Part shown: positions 55,011-63,179 of the stretch, piece by piece | Layout: each line of letters starts with the position of its first letter | How positions within the stretch are numbered: the first letter of the stretch is position 1 | Assembly (NCBI GenBank): GCA_022559845.1 | Contig: CM040125.1 | Span: 328,049,829 to 328,113,828, forward strand | Reading direction: 5' to 3' | Source of the DNA: Amorphophallus konjac | Taxonomy: Eukaryota > Streptophyta > Magnoliopsida > Alismatales > Araceae | Length of the DNA stretch: 64,000 nucleotides | Translations under genes and position numbers: made by a program | Notes under the pieces: model-generated | The model's database searches: none | What the model was told of the DNA's origin: nothing | The model's input: the letters and a program-made list of their open reading frames with translations, nothing else

Positions 55011-56805
55011 TGTTGTGCCCCTGTGGTTTTGATGATAGCAAACACTATAAGTCATCTTTCATCTAGCATATAGGTCGGTGCATATGGGTCAAGTTCAAGT
55101 CTTACATGTCCGTGCAATCTTTGCATTAGGTAGACACAAGTCGGTCCACATTCTTTGTCCGTCTTATATTGCGTCTCTTAAGGCATAGGTCAGTGCATGT
55201 GTCCGTCTAACTTTGCATCTCATATGGCTTAGACTCGGTGCATATTTTGCGTCTCACTTTGCGTCTTATATGGCTTAGAGTCTGTGCAACTTTTGCCTCG
55301 GTGCAATAACCGTAGTCGCACGCATTCAAGTCGGTGCAATATCTGCACCATGCACATAGAGTCTGTGCATTCCTTCTTGAGCTAGTCGGTGCATTGGTTG
55401 CCGTTACACATAGCTAAGTTAGTGCAACGCCTCTCGTGGCATGTCATTGAGTCGGTGCAATACTTGCACCGATCACATTAAGTCTGTGCAACTCTCATCT
55501 TCGCACTGTCGCTGTCTAAGCTAGGCCACTCACGGGTTGATCAGGTCTATGCAACAATTGCATGTTGCAGATACGCACTCGGTGCAACTCAGTCACGCAT
55601 AGTCTATGCACCTATTAGTCTTGTACTGGAATGAAGTCTGTGCATCTGCTTGTGCATGAATGTTGAGTCTGTGCATGTGTGTGTGAACACCACATTGAGT
55701 CGGTGCATTCCAGTTCTGTCAGAATATTTACTCCGTGCAAACTCTTTATAACTCGTATAACAGTCTGAAGGTGACTTTATGTCTGATGCCTTGACATATG
55801 CCTTTTCGTGAAGATTAAGAATGGCACGTGATCCAAGAATGGAGGAGGTGCCAGGATCGTGACACGTGTAAAGCAATAAGCTGGGATGATGCCACGTGAC
55901 CAAGGTGTTTGGGCGGGAATCGTGGAGAGCACACGCCCTAACTCTCTGCTATCACTATATATATGAAGCTTCTCCTTCAAGAGAAGGGTGATTGTCCCAG
56001 AAGAGTATATCGTGATATTGAGAGAGCAAGAGCCAGCACGATCCATAGAAAAGAAGAAAGAGAGAGTAGATCTAAAAGAAGGAAGAGAAAGAAGTTTGAG
56101 AGAGCTTGAGAGAATTGCTAAGACAATTTTTTTTATAAGTTTCCTGGTTCAGAACTGAAACTGATTTTGCTCATTGTTGAGCTACATTCCCTTCGTGGGT
56201 TTTGATTTTTCGGATTGTTTCTTTTTCATTTTAGAAACTCTTTTTCAAGCTATTTGTCAGCGGAGCAAGCTGTGAAGCCCAGCGGGCAGAGGTATGGTAT
56301 CCTCTGGACGGGTGAAGCTGTAATTCCCCAGCGGTTGAAGAGGTGTGGTATCCTATGGTCGGGTGAAGTTGTAATTCCCCAGCGATTGCAGAGGAGGACT
56401 CCTCTGGTCGGCGTAAGCTGTGAGGCCCAGCGGTCTGTAGGGTTTTTACCCCAAAGCTGTGGATCAGCGGAAGCTGTGTATCAACAGTTAAGCCACACTC
56501 TAATTTGAGTGTGGGGTGGACGTAGACCTCGGGTTTGTAGTCGAACCACCTTAAAATTCCACTGTCCACTGTGCGATTGATTGTGATTTGCATTTGTCCT
56601 TTATCTCTGTTCATCACTCAGTAGGTGATTTGTTTCATTCCGGATGTGATTGAGTGCTTTCCGGTCATCATACAGCCGTTTGATTATATTTCGTAATTGT
56701 TTCTGCTGTAGTAAGTTTTTAGTGGGTGACCGATCTATTCACCCCCCTCTAGATCGTCTATAGATACTCCATCTGTAGGTATCAGAGCGTCCATCTATTC
56801 TATTA
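55011..56805 (+). repeat. Sire-B 3' LTR
   Basis: This 1795-bp copy of 43882-45680 starts TGTTGTGCCCC and ends CTATTCTATTA (CA changed to TA), followed by AATTA. It has a TATA-like CTATATATA near 55954 and CACGTG boxes near 55825 and 55862. Confidence 0.9.
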
Positions 56806-56810
56806 AATTA
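56806..56810. other. Sire-B target site duplication, right (AATTA)
   Basis: Matches 43877-43881. Confidence 0.8.
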
Positions 56811-58137
56811 GGATGCCCTAATGTGACAGTTCTAGGGCTTAAAGGATGGGTACATGCAAGCTCTCTCTCTCCGTCCACAACGATGCACTCAGGAGACTGG
56901 CTGCATGGATAGGGCTCTCTCTCACTTCGTCACGCGGCAATTGAAAAGATACTAAATAAGCAAGTGAGGGGAGCATGTACCTAGCTAGACTGAAAAGTCT
57001 AGCTCCGACCGGAGACGAGGGCGAGTGGGGACGTGCGTGCCCGCATGACGTCGATGAAGCTTCACGGTTACAACAAATTCACCCCACGTAGGGAGGGTGT
57101 AATTATTACAAAATCGTGTAATTAAATTTTCCGCACAGGGGAACAAATTAATTCAATTTCTCCGCGTAGGGAGACTCAGGGACACTCATAATCCCTAAAT
57201 TACGGACTGTGTGTTGGCAGCTAGATGACTCTAGCACCGGACGAGCTGTCGTTGTGGACTTGGGTGCCACAATCAGTGATTTGCTTCAAATGATATATAT
57301 ATTTTATTATACAGATACATATATAATGGTATATACATATCCATCATAATATATATATATATATATTTAGATATATATATAAGATTATATATACCCAAAA
57401 ATATATATTATATAAATATTTAACACTTTTTTTCAACTTTCAAACTTTTGCTACGTAAATCACGCGTTGGCAGTCGGTCACAACATGCAGGCGCTCGGCT
57501 GGCAGGAGGCCACCTGGCCAATGCGGGCGGGAGAAGGCGGCCAGCGGTCAACGTGGCGCTGGGCACGCAGGTGACCAAGCGTTGGTGGGTGGCCAGCTGG
57601 AGGCCGGACGGGCACACGCGGGTGCGCGGGCGTGGGTATAGGGGCGCACATGCGCGGGCACAGCGGGGGCAGTCGCGTCTGCAGGTGCGGGCAGGCGGCG
57701 AGCTGGGCCCGGGTGGGCGTGAGCCAGGCGAGGGCTGGGTGCGGGCGGTCGTGACATGGCGCGGCACGCGCTGGGCGCGGGCGCGCTGCGGTGGGTGACC
57801 TGGCGGTGGGGGGGGGGTAGCGGCAGCGGGGGCTCGCAGGGGAGGAGCTGGCCGTTGCGGCCGCAGATGTTTTTGAAACGTGGCACGTGCGATGATGCCC
57901 AACCATGCGAACAGGTAGATATTATTTTTTTTTCTATTTCTCTCACAACCGAGAGAAAACACTGCGTTATCCTTTTTTCTCCTTTTTTTTTATTTTTTTT
58001 GTACTCTTCTCTCTCTCAATCGAGAGAGCTCTCTTCTGCTATTCCTTTCCTTTCTTTTCTTTTCTTTTTTTTCACTAACAGAAATTGGGGAGGGGAGACG
58101 ATGCCGACGTCGGGGTTGATGGAGTCGCCATTGTTGG
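56811..58137 (-). other. Chromovirus leader, LTR-proximal part
   Basis: No convincing gene. From right to left it holds a pyrimidine-rich stretch (57915-58080 on the plus strand), a GC-rich block (about 57455-57885), an AT microsatellite region (57290-57420) and about 480 bases of mixed sequence. Frames of up to 194 codons through the GC-rich block are Pro/Ala/Arg low-complexity and overlap on both strands. Confidence 0.6.
57290..57420. repeat. AT-dinucleotide-rich stretch
   Basis: Runs of ATATAT alternate with short interruptions. No function is implied. Confidence 0.85.
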
Positions 58138-58149
58138 GCACTGATACCA
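58138..58149 (-). promoter_or_regulatory. Chromovirus primer binding site (tRNA-Met type)
   Basis: On the minus strand TGGTATCAGTGC lies four bases after the 5' LTR end, one mismatch from TGGTATCAGAGC. It fixes the element orientation. Confidence 0.82.
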
Positions 58150-58153
58150 AATT

Positions 58154-58687
58154 TGACACGGACGGCGTCGGAGGACAGATCGACGGCAGCTCCGGGACGC
58201 GAACAGGACGAGATAGTTTGCTACCTCACGCAGCTCGGCCTCACGCCAGATGGTCTCACACCGGGCAACACTCTATTCTCACAAGGGAGTTAGAGGGAGG
58301 GGAAAAGCACAAGAGAGGAAGGCTCTCACGTACAAGCTAGCTTTCATTCAAATCATCATGTTATAAACCTTCATTAGCCCCCCTTTATATAGGGAAAGCC
58401 ATTACATTCTTACCTTTAAACTTCTCCTATTTGCATATATGCCCTAGCCTAATAAAACAAGACTCAACAACCCATCTTTGACTTGTGGGTTTAATAAAAA
58501 TTAAATACACATGTCTTTTGACCAACCTTGCCTAATAAAACAAAAGTAAATATACATGTAGTAATACATGTATTTTACACATGTACATACTCAATACTCA
58601 AATACGTACAAATACACACAAGTATCTACTCAGGATGCCGAGTCTTCGAGTGAGGCTCCAAGCCACAAGCTCGGTGTCGGGGCAGTG
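58154..58687 (-). repeat. Chromovirus 5' LTR
   Basis: It matches 38192-38699. On the plus strand it begins TGACACGG and runs to GCTCGGTGTCGGGGCAGTG, where Sire-C begins. A TATATAGGG-like run near 58386 lies in the plus orientation; a minus-strand TATA box is not obvious. Confidence 0.85.
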
Positions 58688-58829
58688 TGTTGCATCCCTG
58701 CGGTTTTGATGATGTCTCACACTATAAATCAATCTGTATATCTCTATATCAATTCATGCTTCATCATTTAGGACAGTGCAGTTCATGTGACTATTAGTGA
58801 ATCATTTAGCAAGTCCATACATCACTGCA

Positions 58830-60000
58830 CATGCTTTCCATCAAGTCTGTACAGCGAGAGTGGCTTTCATTCATGTGCATAGTCCAAGCATTCTCATAAA
58901 GTATACACATTGGCATATGCACTCACACACAGCATAGTCTGGATAGAAGTGGGTCGACCCCCCCTTCCAGATGGGTCGACCCCCCCAAGATATACAAGTC
59001 TGTACAGAGTCTTTTGCATTCCTTAATATCAAGTCTAGACATCGTGCATACCTTCATATGAAGTCTATACACTGCATTGTCAAGTCTGCACATTGGTTTC
59101 CAAGTCTGTACATTGCTTGGCGCTTACCAAGTCTATACATCGCTTGCATCATTAAGTCTAGACACTGCACTGTAGCTTGCTTAGTTAAAGTCTATACATT
59201 GCTGATCGAACGTAAGTTTATACATTCCAACTTTTTCCTACGTTCGCTGCTTTAGCGACACCCTAAGTCTACACATTGGCAAAGTATATACATCGCTTAT
59301 GCAAGTCTGAACAGTGAGCGCATTCATTGATATCAAGTCTACACACTGCATATAGGTAAAGTCTGCACATTGGTTAAGTCTATACACTGGCTATGGCTTG
59401 TTCATGCATAGTTCTTCTCAAGTCTGTACACTGCCTTCACATGCACGCGTTCATCAAGTCTATACACTCGCTCATCTCTCTAAGTCTTTACATCGGCACA
59501 CTGTTCATGCATCAGTTCTTCAAGTCTTTACATCGGCGCACTGTTCATGTATCAGTTCTTCAAGTCTTTGCATCGGTGCACTGTTCATGCATCAGTTCTT
59601 CAAGTCTATGCATCGGCGCACTGTTCATGCTTCGGTTCTTCAAGTCTATACATCCTTCAAGGGCCAAGTGTATACATCGTTCACAGCACACACATTCAAA
59701 GTCTGAAGTCTGTACAGCCTTGGCATATGCATTCAAAGTCTATACATTGTGGGGCTTCGGTTCTTCAAGTATGTACATTCTTCAAGGGTGAAGTCCATAC
59801 AGTGGATAGGGGTGTGCATCGTGAAGTCTATACACTGCTTGTGTAACTCAAGCCTTTACATCAAAGTCTATACATTGGTTAGGCTTTTTCATGCATCATT
59901 CTACAAGTCTGTACTCTGAGGTCGCTGAAGGATTTCAAGTCTATACATTCTCACGTTGTTCATACTTGCTTATTTGCTACTTCGAAAGTCTATACACGCT
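58830..60000 (+). repeat. Sire-C U3 array of AGTCTATACA/AGTCTGTACA motifs
   Basis: Several dozen copies of AAGTCTGTACA, AAGTCTATACA and AAGTCTACACA occur in about 1.2 kb, nearly all in one orientation. Around 59500-59650 a longer unit (CGGCGCACTGTTCATGC, then CAGTTCTTCAAGTCT) is repeated four or five times in tandem, showing local expansion. Confidence 0.85.
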
Positions 60001-60074
60001 GTGTTAATAGACTGAACTAATTTGATACATTTCTTTTGTCTCTACCTGCAGATGATTCAAGCTGATGATTGGAC

Positions 60075-60163
60075 ACGTCATCCGAGGTGGTACCTGGCAT
60101 GTGATCCAAGGTTCTCTCTGGGCGGGAACCTGAAGGACACACGCCCAACATCTGCTATAAATA
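60075..60163 (+). promoter_or_regulatory. Sire-C LTR core promoter
   Basis: CATGTGATCCAAGG near 60098, GGGCGGGAACC near 60120, CACACGCCC near 60138 and TATAAATA at 60156-60163. This is a shortened version of the Sire-A/Sire-B block. Confidence 0.6.
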
Positions 60164-60521
60164 TGAAGCATCTTCCTTCAATAGAAGCAAGATCGTGAAA
60201 GAAAGAGCAGAAGGCATTCTTGTGAGGCTGCACGATCCAGAAAAGAGAGAGAGCAAAGAATTCCATTTCATCCAGATCTAAGAGAAATATATTTGAGAGA
60301 GAGAGAGCAGTGTCTGTGGTTTGAAGAATTGCTTCTTCGGAAGCTACATTATTTCCTGTTTTCATAGAGGATTTTTGTGCTTTGATTTTCGTGTTTTCAT
60401 TTTTCATTTCATCTTCCTTATCGAATATTGTTACCCTCCTGTGATCGGAGGAAGGGAGGATTGATCCTCAAGTTTGCAAGTGACAGGGAGTTGCTTGTGG
60501 GTTCCCTCCTGGGTGAAGGAA

Positions 60522-60724
60522 GAGAGACCTCGGTCTCTAGTTTGCTAGTGACTGTTGTCACTGGTTGTATCCCTCCGGTGTGGAGGAAGAGGGGAGGCTG
60601 TTCCCCAGGTCAAGTTGTGTGGCAGCATTTTGTTCACAGACTGAGTCTGCAGTTTCTAGCCGTGGCTAGTGGAAGCCTCACTCTAGTTGGAGTGAGGGGT
60701 GGATGTAGATTGTGGACTACAATC
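60522..60724 (+). other. Sire-C LTR leader hairpins
   Basis: AGAGACC/GGTCTCT near 60522-60538, GTGAC/GTCAC at 60548-60561, CCTCACTC/GAGTGAGG at 60676-60697 and GATTGT/ACAATC at 60708-60724. The last two occupy the positions of CCACACTC/GAGTGTGG and GACCTC/GAGGTC in Sire-B, with both arms changed together. Confidence 0.75.
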
Positions 60725-60988
60725 GAACCACCTTAAAAATTCTTGTCTCCTCTATGGTTTGCTATTATCATTTGTGCTCTCCATCTGTTTGGCATCGTGT
60801 TTGACTGTGGACAGCTCGTTCAATCGCTCTTAATGCTTCTGTCTTGGTTATTGACTGCGTTAGCAATACTCTTTGTGCTATTTCTGAAGGGTTGTAAACC
60901 GTTGAACTAATATTCCGCTGAAGTTTTTTAAAATTGGGAGTGATCTATTCATCCCCCCTTCTATATCACTCTTCGCTGCGCTAGCATT

Positions 60989-61000
60989 TGGTATCAGAGC
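60989..61000 (+). promoter_or_regulatory. Sire-C primer binding site (tRNA-Met type)
   Basis: TGGTATCAGAGC two bases after the LTR, perfect consensus. Confidence 0.88.
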
Positions 61001-61011
61001 AGGTTTGCATC

Positions 61012-63165
61012 ATGTGGGCAAACGGTCAGGGAAATGCTAATGGTCCTCGAAGTTTCATGCCTAAAGGTCAATCCATTAGTCGCCCCCCATTATTCGATGG
61101 TAATAACTATCTCTTTTGGTGAAACAGGATGGAGGTGTTCTTCAGGGCATAGAGCCACAAGCTGTGGAGGGTAATCACAACTGGGCCGTATGATCTACCA
61201 CCGAATGAGGACGCGTAGATAGATGATCATGTCAAGCTATCTTCACTCAACTGGATGGCGCTGAACATCATCCAGTGTGCTGTTCACCCAGATGAATATG
61301 CCCGCATATCAGCCTACAAGACAGCCAAGCGAATGTGGGATGAGCTGCATTTAATCTACGAAGGTACAGCTCAAGTGAAGGCTTCGAAGGTAAATCTCTA
61401 CACCTCTAAGTACGAATTGTTTAAGATGAATGCAGAGGAAAATATTACTAAAATGTATGCCAGGTTGTCCTTGATCACGAATACTCTTAAGGGGCTAGGG
61501 AAAGAGCTAGCTGAGGCAGATATAGTCAGGAAAATTCTTAGATCCCTATCCCCAGCATAGCACACTAAGGCCATCGTGATTGAAGAGTCAAAGGATCTGA
61601 CGACTTTGACAGTGAATGAACTCATAGGATCCCTCATGACCTATGAGATGAATTTCAAAGGAGGTGGTGAAGGAAGTGACAGGAAGTCTAGGAATGTAGC
61701 TCTCAAGGCATCCCGTAACAAGAGTAGCAGTAGCAGCAGTAGCAGCGGTAGCGGTGAGTCCGATGGTTTTTCCGATCTCGACCAGAAGGAGCAGGCAATG
61801 CTCACTCGACAGTTCAGTAAATTTTTAAGGAAAAAGGGGAAAACCTTTAGGAGGAAGAAGCCATACTCCTTTAGTAAGAATGTTGAATCTAGCAATCATA
61901 AGGACATAAATAATAAGAGACTGACTTATTTTCATTGTAACAAATAGGGACACATGAAAGGGGAATGCCCAGATCTCCAGAAGAAGGGTCCCTACTTTCA
62001 AAAGGACTCAAAGGTGCAGAAAAAGAAGAAGCCACAGGCAATGGTCTGCACGTGGAGCGATAAGGAAGAAGATTCGAAAAGCACTTCCTCAGAAGAGTAT
62101 GAAGAAGGAATTTGCCTAATGGCAAACAGCGAAGAGGAGGTAACAAATGTTTTTGAAAATTTTTCTATTGATGACTGGGAAGATGCCTATGCTGAATTAT
62201 TAGATAAGTTCAATTCACTTAGTAAAGAGCATAGGGTTCTGAAAAGAAAATTCAATACCACTATTGAAGAACAAACCCAAATCTGTGTAGAAAATCAGAA
62301 ACTAAAAGAAGAATTGGAAGAAGTAACTTCCCTAAGAAAAGAAAATGAAAAGCTCAAGGGAGAAAAATAGGACAGTCAAAACCAGCTCAATGAACTCAAT
62401 ATCAAAATTGAAGAAAGCCTGAATGAAAGTAGAGTGAATTCAGAAAAATATGAAGCTGTTAAGAAAGTCAATGCTGAACTTCTAAAAAATTCTGAATCTC
62501 TTCAAAAAGAGCTGGAAGACAAACAAAAAGTTTTGGAGAAATTTGTCCAAGGAAAAACTAGTATGGATGCTATACTAGGGACTAGGGTTAACTTCAATAA
62601 GGAGGGTCTAGGCTATGACCCAACTAACAAGAGACCCCTACAATTCAAAACCATCACCTTCTGCCCAGAGAAGGGAAAAGAGAAGCTGGACACACCATCC
62701 AGCTCAAACAGCAGTCAAGGAACTCAATGTCAGAAAGAAACTTTAAAAAACAGTGATGGTCAACCATTTAAAATGGGAATGAATTTTGTGAAGCACTTCA
62801 CTAAGCCCACTCATTAGAACAAAAATGATAGATGGACCAAGCAAGAGGATCAGAAGAAAAGCTGGAATTACTACAATCAGATGGGTCCAAACAGGACCTA
62901 CTGGAGAAATAACAATCATCTTCAAAAATCTGTTAATCAACAAGCTTACAGGAGATATCCTAGGAATGGGAAGACTAATGAATGGAATAGAACTTATTTC
63001 TCCAGACCAGCTGGACAGAACCCTAGCTATAATTACAATAAACCAGAAGTAAAGGTGCCAGAGAAAACCATGTTAAAGCAAATCTGGATTCCTAAACATT
63101 TGATCAGAGATCTGAACAATGTCTTTGGACCCAACTCATCTTGGGTTCCAAATCACTTTGCTTGA
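61012..63165 (+). pseudogene. Sire-C Gag
   Basis: One frame from ATG 61012 to TGA 63163 (717 codons) has stops at 61120, 61150, 61216, 61558, 61945, 62368 and 62815 and no frameshift. Head: RPPLFDGNNYLFW, then LWRVITTGPYDLP. Middle: YARLSLITNTLKGLGKELAE. A poly-serine linker lies near 61725-61760. The zinc knuckle (61927-61968) has its first cysteine as tyrosine and an internal TAG. Then follows an acidic and coiled-coil region (62160-62540) and an Asn/Tyr/Arg-rich tail ending WVPNHFA. Six or seven single transitions account for the stops. Pol follows within 15 bases but in another frame. Confidence 0.87.
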
Positions 63166-63179
63166 TTTTGTTTGTGTAG

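Larger units (their letters stand above)
43882..56805 (+). mobile_element. Sire-B: Sirevirus Ty1/copia element with gag and pol, rearranged 3' end
   Basis: The LTRs are 43882-45680 and 55011-56805, flanked by AATTA, with a tRNA-Met primer site. The order gag, protease, integrase, RT, RNase H is Ty1/copia. Many GGGGGAG tracts near the 3' end and the long coiled-coil Gag are Sirevirus features. The 3' region contains an extra LTR fragment (53154-53585), a duplicated stretch (51602-53020 and 53586-54968) and a 41-bp copy of the left flank before the 3' LTR. At 12.9 kb it is longer than a simple copy would be. Confidence 0.88.
38192..58687 (-). mobile_element. Chromovirus (Ty3/gypsy with chromodomain), minus strand, split by Sire-B
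   Basis: The LTRs are 38192 to about 38699 (3') and 58154 to about 58687 (5'), about 0.5 kb each. Minus-strand order is primer site 58138-58149, leader, gag, protease, RT, RNase H, integrase, chromodomain. Sire-B sits in the leader at 43882-56805. The chromodomain after INT defines a chromovirus. Without Sire-B it is about 7.6 kb. The clade within chromoviruses cannot be settled by eye. The exact outer LTR ends are uncertain by about 10 bases, and no target duplication was confirmed because Sire-C abuts the right end. Confidence 0.85.
58688..60986 (+). repeat. Sire-C 5' LTR
   Basis: This 2299-bp LTR starts TGTTGCATCCC and ends GCGCTAGCA before the primer site. GGGTCGACCC palindromes occur at 58951-58960 and 58973-58982. 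The motif array, TATA box and leader hairpins follow in the same order as in Sire-A and Sire-B. Confidence 0.85.

Noticed and set aside
57420..57962. Long overlapping frames on both strands in a GC-rich block
   Set aside because: Pro/Ala/Arg low-complexity translation on both strands, no domain, and high GC alone explains the lack of stops.
59393..59846. Three overlapping frames in the Sire-C LTR
   Set aside because: They come from a short tandem repeat readable in all frames; no protein signal.
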